Shown here: positions 45,563 to 55,096 of the stretch, piece after piece | Layout: the number at the start of each line of letters is the position of its first letter | How positions within the stretch are numbered: the stretch's first letter is position 1 | NCBI RefSeq assembly: GCF_010730195.1 | Contig: NZ_AP022613.1 | Location: 3,844,001-3,908,000 of the forward strand | DNA: 64,000 bases | Reading direction: 5' to 3' | Source of the DNA: Mycobacterium conspicuum | GTDB lineage: Bacteria > Actinomycetota > Actinomycetes > Mycobacteriales > Mycobacteriaceae | The notes under the pieces: generated by a model | Told to the model about the DNA's origin: nothing | What the model saw: the letters and a program-made list of their open reading frames with translations, nothing else | The model's database searches: none | Translations under genes and position numbers: made by a program

Positions 45563-47757
45563 CGCTCCAACAAGCGGTAGATCGCCTGCTCGGTGCCGGC
45601 GACCGAAATGGTCCCGGCGGGCGCGAACTGCCGCACGTCGCTCATCGCGTCATACACCTGGGAGCTGACGTAGATGCCGGCCTGCGGTGCGCCACTGTGC
45701 ATTTGGTAGGCCAGACTCACCGCGCCACCCCACATGTCATAGACGAGGCTGGAGCGGCCCACCAGCCCGGACACGACGTTGCCGGTGTTGACGCCAACCC
45801 GAACGCCCAGCTGATGGCCGTTCTCGCTGTTGAACCGGTCGATGATGCGACCGATCTCGAGGGCGAAGTCAACGCCGCGGTGAATGCTGTCCAGTCGGGG
45901 GGTGACCACCCCGCAGCTGGCGAGGTAGCCGTTGTGGAACGTGCGAATGCGTTCGACGCCAAGGGATTCCGCGGCCGAATCAAACTGCCGGAACAATTCG
46001 TCGACGATGCCGACCAGCTGGGTCTCCGGCAGATCGTTGGAGATTTCGTCGAGGCCGACGATGTCGGCGTAGATGATGGCGACATCCTGGTGCTTCTGGG
46101 CGATGTTCTCCTCGCCCTCGCGATAGCGTTGCACCACCGACTCCGGCATCAGCGCGAGCAGCAGGCGATCGTTTTCGCGGCGCTGCTCGTTGAGCAAATC
46201 CTCTTTGATCGCCAGGTTGCGGCTCATCTCGTTGAAAGCCGCGGTGAGGTCGCCGATTTCGTCTCGCGCCATCACCGGAATGTTGACGTCGTAATCGCCC
46301 GAACTGATCTTCCGCGTGCCCTCCTCAAGGCGCCGGACCGGCCGCACCGCCGCCTGCGCGATGATCAACGAGGCGACGCAGATCACGAAAACCATTGACG
46401 TGACCGCAATCACGATCCCCTTGCTGAACCGGCCCAGCCGGGCGAAGGCATCGGAGTTGTCGCGGGTCGCAAGCACCGACCAATGCAGATCGGAGTTGGG
46501 TATGTCCAACGGCGCGTAGGCTTCCAACTCTCTGTTGCCGAGGTAATCGGTGGCGCTCATGACTCCGGTCTCGCCGCGTTGAGCGGCGCGCAGACCCGCC
46601 GAGGGCACCGGCTGCACCAGGGTGGTACCGCCCAACCGGATCGCTCGGTCGACGACATCCGGTGGCGTACCCGCGTCGATCGAGTCGCGGCGGTACGCCT
46701 TCGGGTCTTCCACGAAAAGCCTTGAATCAGAACGCATTAAGTTGTCGGGACCCGCCAGATACGTTTCGGTGGCAACGCCCATGCCCGCGGCTTCCCAATG
46801 CCTATCGGCGGTCATGATCTTGTTGATCTTCGCGATCGGCACCGGCAGGGCCATGATCCCGCTGATTTTGCCGTTCATGCCGACCGGCGAGACCACCCAC
46901 GCCGTGGGCTCGTCCACGTGTGGCTGATAGGGCTGGAAGTCGGTAATCCAGACGAAGTCGACATCGTTGGATGCCAAGGCTTTTTGGTAAGCGCCGCGCA
47001 AATTTGATTCGCGGTAGGGCCCGGTGAGGATGTTGGTCCCGAGGTCGGGACCCTTCATCACGCTGTAGACGACGTTGCCCTGCAGGTCCAGCAGCAAGGC
47101 GTCTTTGTAGTCGAAGCGGGTGACGATACCGCGCATGTAGAAATCGAAACGGGCGTTGGCCGCCGACCAAGGGCTGCCGTCGCCGGCGTCCACGACGGGC
47201 AGCGCGTTGGCCGCCGGTCTAAGCGGCGCGGTGTAATACGCCTGGACATATCGCTGCGAGTTGGACGTCGGCAGAACCGCGTTGAGATCGATCGTGTCAC
47301 CGGTCACCCGTTTGATCGGTTCGATCATCGCGTTGTCGTAGTAGGTGACGAGCAGCTGCTGCTGCGCGGGAGTGATCTGGGAGTTGGCCAACTGGGCGAA
47401 GCCGTCGGTGAGCGCCGCCGTGGCCTGATTGACGCTGAATCCGCCGCTGTAGACGATGAGCGAGTTGGTCACTTCCCTGAACAGCGCCTGGATCGCTCGC
47501 TTCTGCGATTCGCGCATCTCGATCAACCGCTCGGACTCGACGTCGCGCAACGCGGTGCGGCCGGAGATGGCGCCGATCGCGCCGATCACCGCCACACCCA
47601 AGATGCTCGACAGCAGCAATGCCACCAAGATCTTGGACTGGATGCCGAACCGGAATCGCGTCCACAGCAGCGGCCGGTGGATGCGCTTGGGAGGCTTAGC
47701 GGCAGCAGCACTGGACTCGGCGTCCGGTACCGGATCGGTCACCTGGGTCGACGTCAA
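45559..47757 (-). CDS. membrane class III adenylyl-cyclase-like sensor, probably catalytically degenerate
   Basis: The 732-residue protein has TM1 at ~40-62, an extracellular Cache-type sensor (~65-435), TM2 (GIVIAVTSMVFVICVASLIIA), HAMP, a coiled coil and a class III cyclase domain (~555-732). One metal Asp is kept (D565 in IIYADIVG). The second is Asn609 (RTFHNGY in place of KTIGDxY). The transition-state Asn and Arg are Ser681 and Gln685 (VSLAYQM). Strong activity is therefore unlikely. The TTG start is supported by GGGGGAG upstream; a GTG lies five codons in. It matches Rv2435c and is coupled to the channel gene. Confidence 0.87.
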   Translation of the reverse strand: MTSTQVTDPVPDAESSAAAAKPPKRIHRPLLWTRFRFGIQSKILVALLLSSILGVAVIGAIGAISGRTALRDVESERLIEMRESQKRAIQALFREVTNSLIVYSGGFSVNQATAALTDGFAQLANSQITPAQQQLLVTYYDNAMIEPIKRVTGDTIDLNAVLPTSNSQRYVQAYYTAPLRPAANALPVVDAGDGSPWSAANARFDFYMRGIVTRFDYKDALLLDLQGNVVYSVMKGPDLGTNILTGPYRESNLRGAYQKALASNDVDFVWITDFQPYQPHVDEPTAWVVSPVGMNGKISGIMALPVPIAKINKIMTADRHWEAAGMGVATETYLAGPDNLMRSDSRLFVEDPKAYRRDSIDAGTPPDVVDRAIRLGGTTLVQPVPSAGLRAAQRGETGVMSATDYLGNRELEAYAPLDIPNSDLHWSVLATRDNSDAFARLGRFSKGIVIAVTSMVFVICVASLIIAQAAVRPVRRLEEGTRKISSGDYDVNIPVMARDEIGDLTAAFNEMSRNLAIKEDLLNEQRRENDRLLLALMPESVVQRYREGEENIAQKHQDVAIIYADIVGLDEISNDLPETQLVGIVDELFRQFDSAAESLGVERIRTFHNGYLASCGVVTPRLDSIHRGVDFALEIGRIIDRFNSENGHQLGVRVGVNTGNVVSGLVGRSSLVYDMWGGAVSLAYQMHSGAPQAGIYVSSQVYDAMSDVRQFAPAGTISVAGTEQAIYRLLER

Positions 47758-47910
47758 TCAATCTCCCCCTTGCCTGAGAGGACTTCAGCATCGCTAACGC
47801 TGCAGACTATCGCGCGAATCTGCAAGGTATCGGCATTTGCCGCGTCGCAATTAGGCAGATTGCCGGTGCACGATGCCTTTCGAACACCGGCAACGACTAA
47901 GGTCGGCCGC

Positions 47911-48792
47911 ATGGCACGGGTCTGCGTGGTGGGCAGCGTGAACATGGACCTGACGTTCGGCGTCGATGCCCTCCCGGGTCCGGGCGAGACGGTGCTGGCG
48001 TCCTCGCTGACCTCCGCGCCGGGCGGCAAGGGCGCCAATCAGGCGGTGGCCGCCGCACGCGCCGGCGCGCAGGTGCAGTTCGTCGGCGCGGTCGGCGACG
48101 ATGCGGCCGCCGATCGCTTGCGGGCTCACCTGGCGGCCAACGACGTTGGGCTGGACGGGACCATAACGGTGCCCGGACCGAGCGGCACGGCGATCATCGT
48201 GGTCGATGCCGGCGCCGAAAACACCATCGTGGTGGCGCCGGGCGCAAACGGCCGGCTGACGCTGACCGAGGCGCCGGTTCGCGGGGTGATCGCCTGCAGC
48301 GATGTGGTGTTGACCCAGTTGGAGATTCCGGTGATGACGGCGGTGGCGGCGGCACGGGCGGCCCGGTCGACGGGCGCCCTGGTGATGGTCAACGCCTCAC
48401 CGGCCGGTCGGGACGCAAGCGGGCTGGACGAACTGGCGGCCCTTGCCGATGTCGTGATCGTCAACGAATCCGAGGCGGACAAATGGCCTTGGCAACCAAC
48501 GCATTTCGTGGTCACCCTGGGCGCGCGGGGGGCCCGCTATACCGGGGCCGACGGAGCATTCGCGGTGCCGGCACCAGCGGTCGAGGCGGTGGACACCACG
48601 GGGGCCGGCGACGTGTTCGCCGGGGTGCTGGCTGCCCATTGGCCCGTCGGCCCGGAGTTGAACCCCGCTTTCAGGACCCAGCGGCTGCGCGCCTTGCGGC
48701 TCGCCTGCGCCGCGGGTGCGTTGGCGACGCTGGTGCCCGGCGCGGGTGACTGCGCGCCGGACGCCGAAGCGATCGCGCGGCTGAGCGGCTGA
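47911..48792 (+). CDS. rbsK: ribokinase-family (PfkB) sugar kinase
   Basis: This 293-residue PfkB carbohydrate kinase has GGKGANQAVAAARAGAQVQFVGAVGDD (~36-62), the first signature, and AVDTTGAGDVFAGVLAA, the catalytic Asp and anion hole. It matches Rv2436. Sequence fits ribokinase but PfkB specificity is hard to read. ATG 47911 aligns with the family start; the frame upstream is antisense to the cyclase gene. The 153-bp divergent gap should hold both promoters. Confidence 0.9.
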   Translation: MARVCVVGSVNMDLTFGVDALPGPGETVLASSLTSAPGGKGANQAVAAARAGAQVQFVGAVGDDAAADRLRAHLAANDVGLDGTITVPGPSGTAIIVVDAGAENTIVVAPGANGRLTLTEAPVRGVIACSDVVLTQLEIPVMTAVAAARAARSTGALVMVNASPAGRDASGLDELAALADVVIVNESEADKWPWQPTHFVVTLGARGARYTGADGAFAVPAPAVEAVDTTGAGDVFAGVLAAHWPVGPELNPAFRTQRLRALRLACAAGALATLVPGAGDCAPDAEAIARLSG

Positions 48793-48838
48793 CCGCGTTG
48801 ATCGCGAAGCCTTCGTACCAACGCCAGGCGAACGCTAG

Positions 48839-49654
48839 TCACCCCGAAATCAGCGCACCCACCTCGCGAAACGACATCCCGGCGCTCGCGGTCACCAGAT
48901 CGCCCCGGCTCAACGCCGCTGCCGCATCCCGCACCGCCGCGGCAGCGTGCAGGTATAGCGCCGACCCGATGCTGATGCGTTTGACCCCGGCCGTCGAGAG
49001 CTCGGCGACCGTGGGTCGCTCCGACTGGGTGCCCATCAGCAGGTTGACCGGCTTGGGTGCGACGGCCTTGATGATCGCTTCCACCGCGGCCATGTCCGGC
49101 GGATAGGGGGCATAAAGCACATCGGCGCCGGCCTCGGCGAACGCGGTGAGCCGACGGATCGTGTCGTCGAGATCGGGGCGGCCCTGAATGAAATTGTCGG
49201 TGCGTCCGGTGAGCACGATGCGGCCACGCGCTGCTTGCGCGGCCGCGCGCACGCGCGCCACTGCCTCGTCGAAGTCACGGATTGGATTGGCCGGATCGCC
49301 GGAGGTGTCCTCCACCCCGATGCCGGCCAGCCCCGCGTCGATCGCGGCGCGCACGGTCGCGGCCACGTCGTCGGGCGTCGCGCCGTAGCCGTCCTCGAAG
49401 TCCCCGTTGACCGGCAACCCGCTGACCTCGATGAGCAACTTGGCGTGTGCCACATGCTCGGCCAGGCTCACGGCGTGCCGCCCGTCCGGACGGCCCAGCG
49501 CGAACGCCAGCGCCGCCGACGAGGTGGCGAGCGCCTCGAACCCGGCGTCCTTGAAAATCAGCGCCGACAGGCCGTCCCACACGTTCGGCATGACGAACGC
49601 GTCCGGCCGCCGGTGCAAGTCCAGGAACCGTTCGTAGTGTTCGGCTTGGGTCAT
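48839..49654 (-). CDS. isocitrate lyase/PEP mutase-family protein
   Basis: The 271-residue TIM-barrel protein has MPNVWDGLSALIFKDAGFEALATSSAALAFALG at the N-terminal barrel strands. GDFEDGYG (~84-91) and GIGVEDTS hold the metal-binding acids, and VLTGRTDNF lies in the middle. It lacks the KKCGH catalytic loop of true isocitrate lyase and belongs to the PEP mutase/carboxyvinyl-phosphonate mutase-like group, substrate unknown. AGGAG sets the start at 49654; a 12-codon extension is rejected. Confidence 0.88.
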   Translation of the reverse strand: MTQAEHYERFLDLHRRPDAFVMPNVWDGLSALIFKDAGFEALATSSAALAFALGRPDGRHAVSLAEHVAHAKLLIEVSGLPVNGDFEDGYGATPDDVAATVRAAIDAGLAGIGVEDTSGDPANPIRDFDEAVARVRAAAQAARGRIVLTGRTDNFIQGRPDLDDTIRRLTAFAEAGADVLYAPYPPDMAAVEAIIKAVAPKPVNLLMGTQSERPTVAELSTAGVKRISIGSALYLHAAAAVRDAAAALSRGDLVTASAGMSFREVGALISG

Positions 49655-49817
49655 GACACGCTCCTGTCGGGGTTGGCGCCTGCCGCCCATCTTGCCTTCT
49701 CACCTGCGGTTGGCAGTAACTGGCAGCGTCTGGCACCAGCTCTGATTGATCCGGGAGCAGCTGTCGAGCAGGGTCGACGACGTCCCAATGTCTCCCAATG
49801 TCGTTGAGAGGAAAACC

Positions 49818-50225
49818 ATGTCTGCAAGCACCATCGACCGCACCGCCACCCGCGACGGGTTGCTTCGCCTCACGATGCGTGCCGATGCCGCCATCAGCGG
49901 CCTCACCGGCGCCGCCGGCATCCCACTGGCCGGCTGGCTGGCCGCGCAATCGGGCACCACGAAGGCGTTCGAGGACGGCATGGCCGCGTTCCTGATCGCC
50001 TACGGCGTCGTCGTATTCGGGCTGGCCGCGCTTCCGTCGGTACGCCGCGCGGGCATGGCCGTCATCGTCGGCAACCTGCTCTTCACGGTGGCCGCCGTGG
50101 CCCTCGTGCTCGCCCATGTCTTTCCGTTGACCGCCACCGGCGTGGCCACCACGTTGGCCTCGGGCGTCTACACGCTGGTGTTCGCCGAGCTGCAATACCG
50201 GGGCTGGCGCCGCACCAAGGCGTGA
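49818..50225 (+). CDS. small integral membrane protein (Rv2437-like)
   Basis: The 135-residue protein has four hydrophobic segments (~21-40, 47-66, 74-96 and 103-120) and a short basic C-terminus. Size, topology and position between rbsK and nadE match Rv2437. GAGAGGAAAA precedes the ATG. Function is unknown. It converges on nadE with a 7-bp gap. Confidence 0.8.
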   Translation: MSASTIDRTATRDGLLRLTMRADAAISGLTGAAGIPLAGWLAAQSGTTKAFEDGMAAFLIAYGVVVFGLAALPSVRRAGMAVIVGNLLFTVAAVALVLAHVFPLTATGVATTLASGVYTLVFAELQYRGWRRTKA

Positions 50226-50232
50226 TCCCGGG

Positions 50233-52275
50233 CTAATCCTCGGGGATCTCGCGCTCGATCTCGTCCAGCCAGATCCGCGCCGACATGTCCGAGGGTGCAC
50301 GCCAATCCCCGCGTGGCGACAACGCCCCGCCATGAGACACCTTGGGGCCGTTGGGCAATGCCGAGCGCTTGAACTGGCTAAACGAGTAGAACCGCTGCAC
50401 AAAGACCTTCAGCCAATGCCGAATCTCTTTCATCGAGTACGACGGTCGCTTGTCTTCGGGGAACCCGGGAGGCCAGTTGCCGCGTTCGGGATCGCCCCAT
50501 GCGTGCCGTGCCAAGAAGGCGATCTTCGACGGCCGGAACCCGTAGCGCAGCACGTGAAACAGTGAGAAGTCTTGCAGGGCAAACGGTCCCACCTTCGCCT
50601 CGCTGCTCTGCAGTTCTTCTTCCTCACCGCCGGGAATGAGTTCCGGGGTGATCTCGGTGTCGAGAACCGACTGCAGTACCTCGCTGACGTCGCTTTCGAA
50701 TTGCGCCGACGAAATGACCCAGCGAATCAAATGCTGGATCAGCGTCTTGGGCACGCCGGCGTTGACGTTGTAGTGCGACATCTGATCGCCGACGCCGTAG
50801 GTCGACCAGCCCAGCCCGAGCTCGGAAAGGTCACCGGTGCCCAGCACGATGCCGCCGCGCTGGTTGGCGAGCCGGAACAGGTAGTCGGTGCGCAAGCCGG
50901 CCTGGACGTTTTCGAAGGTGACGTCGTACACCTTCTCGCCGCGGGAGAACGGGTGGTCGATCTCTTTGAGCATCAGTTGCGCGGTGTCGCGGATGTCGAT
51001 TTCAGCGAACGTGACTCCGAGTGCCCGGCACAGCTCGACCGCATTGCGTTTGGTGCGTTCTCCGGTGGCGAAGCCGGGCAACGTGAACGCCAGGATGTCA
51101 CCGCGCGGCCGGTCCTCCCAATCCATGGCGCGTGCGGCGACGATCAACGCGTGCGTCGAGTCCAGTCCGCCGGAAATCCCGATTACCACCTTCGGGTAGT
51201 TCAGCGCACGCAACCGCTGCTCCAACCCGGAGACTTGAATGTTGTACGCCTCATAGCAATCCTGTTGCAGCCGTTGCGGATCGGCCGGCACGAACGGGAA
51301 TCGCTCGATCTCGCGCCGCAGCCCGATGTCACCGGCCGGTGGGTCGAGCCGGAACTCGATGCGCCGGAACGATTCGGTCGCCGCGCGGTGGTGGCGACGG
51401 TTGTCGTCGAACGTCCCCATCCGCAACCGTTCGGAACGAAGCAGCTCGGTGTCGACGTCGGCAACCGAACGTCGCTCTCCCCTGGGGAACCGCTCGGATG
51501 CGGCGAGCTGAACGCCGTTTTCCCAGATCATGGTCTGCCCGTCCCAAGACAGGTCGGTGGTCGACTCGCCCTCGCCCGCGGCGGCGTAGACGTAGGCGGC
51601 CAGGCACCGCGACGACGCCGAGCGGGCGAGCAGGCAACGGTCCTCGGCACGGCCGACGGTGATCGGGCTGCCGGACAGGTTGGCCAGCACCGTGGCACCG
51701 GCCAGCGCCGCTTCCGCGCTCGGCGGGATCGGGACGAACATGTCCTCACAGATCTCGACGTGCAGCACAAACCCGGGCAGGTCGGACGCGGCGAACAACA
51801 GGTCGGGGCCGAACGGCGCCGTTGTGTCGCCGATGCGGATGATGCCGCGTTCGTCGTCGCCGGGCGTGATTTGACGGTGCTCGTAGAACTCCCGATAGGT
51901 GGGCAGGTACGACTTGGGCGCGACACCCAGCACGGAGCCGCGATGAATAACGACCGCCGTGTTGTAGATGCCGTGGCGATGGCGCAGCGGCGCCCCGACC
52001 ACCAGGACGGGCAGCAGATCGGCGGACGCGGTGACGATGTCGAGCACGGCGGCCTCGACGGAATCGAGCAACGAATCCTGCAGCAGGATGTCCTCGATGG
52101 AGTACCCCGACAGCGTCAGCTCGGGGAAGACCGCCAAAGCCACGCCCTCGGCGTGACACTCGCGCGCCAGCCCCAGGACCGACGCCGCGTTGGCCGCCGG
52201 GTCGCCGATCGTGGTGTGGTGCGTGCATGCGGCGACCCGGACAAAGCCCTGGCTGTAAGCGTTGTAGAAATCCAT
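50233..52275 (-). CDS. nadE: glutamine-dependent NAD+ synthetase
   Basis: This 680-residue two-domain enzyme has an N-terminal nitrilase-type glutaminase with Glu in FPELTLSGYSIEDIL, Lys in APKSYLPTYREFYE and Cys in VEICEDMFVPIPPS (~175). The C-terminal synthetase domain has the P-loop VIGISGGLDSTHALIVAARAMD (~363-384). It matches Rv2438c, which amidates NaAD to NAD+ with ammonia channelled between domains. Length agrees with the 679-residue M. tuberculosis enzyme. Confidence 0.97.
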   Translation of the reverse strand: MDFYNAYSQGFVRVAACTHHTTIGDPAANAASVLGLARECHAEGVALAVFPELTLSGYSIEDILLQDSLLDSVEAAVLDIVTASADLLPVLVVGAPLRHRHGIYNTAVVIHRGSVLGVAPKSYLPTYREFYEHRQITPGDDERGIIRIGDTTAPFGPDLLFAASDLPGFVLHVEICEDMFVPIPPSAEAALAGATVLANLSGSPITVGRAEDRCLLARSASSRCLAAYVYAAAGEGESTTDLSWDGQTMIWENGVQLAASERFPRGERRSVADVDTELLRSERLRMGTFDDNRRHHRAATESFRRIEFRLDPPAGDIGLRREIERFPFVPADPQRLQQDCYEAYNIQVSGLEQRLRALNYPKVVIGISGGLDSTHALIVAARAMDWEDRPRGDILAFTLPGFATGERTKRNAVELCRALGVTFAEIDIRDTAQLMLKEIDHPFSRGEKVYDVTFENVQAGLRTDYLFRLANQRGGIVLGTGDLSELGLGWSTYGVGDQMSHYNVNAGVPKTLIQHLIRWVISSAQFESDVSEVLQSVLDTEITPELIPGGEEEELQSSEAKVGPFALQDFSLFHVLRYGFRPSKIAFLARHAWGDPERGNWPPGFPEDKRPSYSMKEIRHWLKVFVQRFYSFSQFKRSALPNGPKVSHGGALSPRGDWRAPSDMSARIWLDEIEREIPED

Positions 52276-52333
52276 GTCGCTTCCATTGTCGCCTGTGCGG
52301 TGTCAAACCCGGTGTGCCGGGTATCAACACGGC

Positions 52334-52882
52334 ATGAGTGATACCGCTGTCCTGGTGGTCGACATGCTGAATACCTATACGCACGACGACGCCGAAGTGC
52401 TGATGCCCAATGTCGAAAAGATCGTCGAGCCGCTGGCCGGGCTGATCCGCGCCGCACGGGAAACGGCCGACGTCGACGTCGTCTATGTCAACGACAACTA
52501 CGGCGATTTCACCGCCCAGTTCTCCGACATCGTCCGCGCCGCGCTCGATGGCGCGCGGCCGGATCTGGTGAAGCCCATCGCGCCTGACCCAGGATCGGGG
52601 GTGGACGCGTGCCTGACCAAGGTGCGGCACAGCGCGTTCTACTCGACGCCGCTCGAGTATCTGCTCGGCCGCCTCGACACCAAGCGGGTGATCCTGACCG
52701 GCCAAGTCACCGAACAGTGCATTCTCTACAGCGCGCTCGACGCGTACGTGCGCCATTTTGACGTAGTCATTCCCCGCGATGCCGTCGCCCACATCGATGC
52801 CGAATTGGGCGCGGCGGCCTTGAAGATGATGGAGCGCAATATGTCCGCCGAGGTCACGACCGCGGCCGACTGCCTGGGCTAA
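52334..52882 (+). CDS. isochorismatase-family cysteine hydrolase
   Basis: The 182-residue protein has the Asp-Lys-Cys triad: Asp in VLVVDMLNTY (~10), Lys in CLTKVRHSAFYSTPL (~96) and Cys in ILTGQVTEQCILYSALDAY (~135). The family includes nicotinamidases, but specificity is not readable and M. tuberculosis PncA is elsewhere. Its neighbours are an NAD synthetase and a sirtuin, so a link to nicotinamide turnover is attractive but only inferred. It is divergent from nadE and 10 bp before the sirtuin gene. Confidence 0.85.
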   Translation: MSDTAVLVVDMLNTYTHDDAEVLMPNVEKIVEPLAGLIRAARETADVDVVYVNDNYGDFTAQFSDIVRAALDGARPDLVKPIAPDPGSGVDACLTKVRHSAFYSTPLEYLLGRLDTKRVILTGQVTEQCILYSALDAYVRHFDVVIPRDAVAHIDAELGAAALKMMERNMSAEVTTAADCLG

Positions 52883-52892
52883 CCTCGATTCT

Positions 52893-53759
52893 GTGCACTC
52901 GCCCGAACTCGTCGCGCTGTTGGCCGGACGACGGATCGCGGTGTTGACGGGTGCCGGGATCTCCACCGACTCGGGCATTCCCGACTATCGGGGCCCCGAT
53001 TCGCCGCCGAGCAATCCCATGACCATCCAACAATTCACCACGGATCCACTGTTCCGGCAGCGCTACTGGGCGCGCAACCACGTCGGCTGGCGGCACATGG
53101 ACGACACGCAGCCCAACGCGGGGCACCGGGCACTGGCCACGCTGGAGCACGCCGGCGTGGTGAACGGGGTGATCACGCAAAACGTCGACCTGCTGCATAC
53201 CAAGGCCGGCAGCGCGAATGTGGTCAACCTGCACGGCAGCTATGCGCGGGTGGTCTGCCTGGGCTGCGGCTACACCATGAGCCGGGCGGCGCTGGCCGAA
53301 AAGCTCGAGGCGCTCAATCCGGGGTTCATCGAACGCGCGGAGGCGGTCGGCGGGCTGGCGGTGGCTCCGGACGCCGACGCGGTCATCGCCGAAACCGCGT
53401 CGTTTAGCTACCTCGACTGTCCGCGTTGCGCCGGCATGCTCAAGCCCGATATCGTCTATTTCGGCGAAAATGTGCCCAAAGATGTTGTAGCCAAAGCATT
53501 TTCACTTGTCGACGAAGCACAGGCGCTCCTGGTGGTGGGCTCCTCGCTCACCGTGTTCTCCGGCTACCGGTTCGTGCGTCATGCCGTATCGCTGGGCATC
53601 CCGGTCGCAATCATCAACCGCGGCCCCACCCGCGGCGACGAGCTCGCCACGGTCAAGGTCGACGGCGGTTGCTCCGAACTGCTGACGCTGCTCGCCGAGG
53701 AGCTCTTGCCGCTGACATCCGCGACCCCCGCGGGGACCCGACGCGTACCCGTGCGCTAG
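52893..53759 (+). CDS. Sir2-family NAD-dependent protein deacylase, class II
   Basis: The 288-residue sirtuin has IAVLTGAGISTDSGIPDYRGPD (~15-36), TQNVDLLHTKAG (~95) and the catalytic His in VVNLHGSYARVVCLGCG. Zinc Cys pairs are C-L-G-C and C-P-R-C, and MLKPDIVYFGENVP and VVGSSLTVFSGYRF follow. The spacing and the GSYARVVC form resemble class II (SIRT4-like) sirtuins. It consumes NAD+ and releases nicotinamide. The GTG start lies 10 bp after the hydrolase gene, so they are probably co-transcribed. The stop overlaps the P450 stop by 4 bp on the opposite strand. Confidence 0.92.
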   Translation: MHSPELVALLAGRRIAVLTGAGISTDSGIPDYRGPDSPPSNPMTIQQFTTDPLFRQRYWARNHVGWRHMDDTQPNAGHRALATLEHAGVVNGVITQNVDLLHTKAGSANVVNLHGSYARVVCLGCGYTMSRAALAEKLEALNPGFIERAEAVGGLAVAPDADAVIAETASFSYLDCPRCAGMLKPDIVYFGENVPKDVVAKAFSLVDEAQALLVVGSSLTVFSGYRFVRHAVSLGIPVAIINRGPTRGDELATVKVDGGCSELLTLLAEELLPLTSATPAGTRRVPVR

Positions 53760-55015
53760 AACATGCAGGGCATGCTGCGGATCGCGTGGATGAAGTTGCC
53801 CGCAACATAGGACGGTTCGCCGGCCTGGATGTCGGGCAGTTGCCGCAGCAGTTCGCCGAAGAACGCGCGTAGTTGGGCGCGCGCGACGTGCGCCCCGAGG
53901 CAAAAGTGCACCCCGCCGCCGCCGTAGCCCACGTGCGGATTGGGGCTGCGGCTCAGATCGAACCGGTCCGGATTCTCGAAGGCCTCGGTGTCCCAGTTGC
54001 CCGATGAGTAGAACATCACCACCTTCTCGCCGGCCCGGATGGTCTGACCGGCGAGCTCGAAATCCGTTGCGGCCGTGCGGCGGAAGGTCATGACCGGGGT
54101 GGCCCAACGGACGAACTCCTCCACTGCCGTGCCGATGCGGTTGTCGAAATCCTCCAACAGCCAGGCCCGCTGATCGGGAAAGTCGGTGAGCGCCTTGAGC
54201 GCATGGCTGATGGTCTGCCGGGTGGTGTCGTTGCCGGCCACCGAGAGCAGCACAAAGAACGCGGCGATGTCGGCGTCGGTGAGCCGGTCGCCGTCGACCT
54301 CGGCGTTGACCAGGCCGCTGAACAGGTCGTCGCCCGGATTGGCGCGGCGCTGCGCGGCGAGCGCAAGGGCCACCTGATGCAGATAAACCTGGTTCTCGAA
54401 CAGCACCTCCAACGGACTGCGGCCGTCCATCGCCTCGGGGTCGGCCCACGACACGGCGACCTCGGCGGCGTGCGCGACGCCGGCGCGGTCCGATTCCGGG
54501 ATGCCCGCCATGTCCGCCAACGTCCGGATCGGCAGCTCCTTGGCGCAGTAGTGCACGAAGTCGGCACCGCTACCGGCGGCCCTGAGCTCTTCGACGATCG
54601 ACTTGGCGTTGGTGGCGATCGAGTCCTCGATGCGACGCACCTGCCGCGGCGTGAACGCGGCGCTGACGACCTTGCGCAGCTTGGTGTGCCGTGGCGGGTC
54701 CATCGCCAGGAAGGACTGCGATGCTTCGAGCAACTCCACCGGGACGTTCTCGAACATCACTCCCTTGCCGGACAGGAACACCTCGTTGTTGCGGCTCACC
54801 GCGGCGATGTCGGCGCGGCGGGTGACGGCCCAGTAGCCGGGGTCGTCGGGATCGGGCAGCAGGGCGTCTTCGACCGGCGGGTGCCAGCTCACCGGGCGCT
54901 CGGCGCGCAGCTCGGCGAACGAACGCTCTCGCTCGGCCGCGGTCGTCGACCAAAACGCCCGCGAAGACAGATCGATCGCGTCGTACGCGCGCGCAGTGCC
55001 TGCCATTGCCGTCAT
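53756..55015 (-). CDS. cytochrome P450, CYP124/CYP189-like group
   Basis: A 419-residue soluble bacterial P450. The I-helix is FFVLLSVAGNDTTRQTISHAL (A-G-N-D-T-T, oxygen activation) and the K-helix ExxR is in VEEFVRWATPVMTFRRTA. The heme loop is HVGYGGGGVHFCLGAHVARAQLR with the Cys ligand. DPPRHTKLRKVVSAAFTPRQV is typical of the mycobacterial CYP124/125/142/189 cluster that oxidises sterol and branched lipid chains. The start MTAMAGTARAYD (55015) is preferred because AAGGGA precedes it; the longer frame begins inside the operator. It is divergent from a TetR gene that probably controls it. Confidence 0.92.
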   Translation of the reverse strand: MTAMAGTARAYDAIDLSSRAFWSTTAAERERSFAELRAERPVSWHPPVEDALLPDPDDPGYWAVTRRADIAAVSRNNEVFLSGKGVMFENVPVELLEASQSFLAMDPPRHTKLRKVVSAAFTPRQVRRIEDSIATNAKSIVEELRAAGSGADFVHYCAKELPIRTLADMAGIPESDRAGVAHAAEVAVSWADPEAMDGRSPLEVLFENQVYLHQVALALAAQRRANPGDDLFSGLVNAEVDGDRLTDADIAAFFVLLSVAGNDTTRQTISHALKALTDFPDQRAWLLEDFDNRIGTAVEEFVRWATPVMTFRRTAATDFELAGQTIRAGEKVVMFYSSGNWDTEAFENPDRFDLSRSPNPHVGYGGGGVHFCLGAHVARAQLRAFFGELLRQLPDIQAGEPSYVAGNFIHAIRSMPCMF

Positions 55016-55059
55016 CGTGCTTCCCTTCAACGAACCGGAATCACGCCCGACTCTATGCT

Positions 55060-55074
55060 TAGACATGTTGTCTA
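55060..55074. promoter_or_regulatory. palindromic operator candidate between P450 and tetR
   Basis: TAGACA-N3-TGTCTA, a perfect 15-bp palindrome 45 bp upstream of the P450 ATG. Typical of TetR-family sites. Confidence 0.55.
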
Positions 55075-55096
55075 GTCAATATGTCGAAATGATGTG

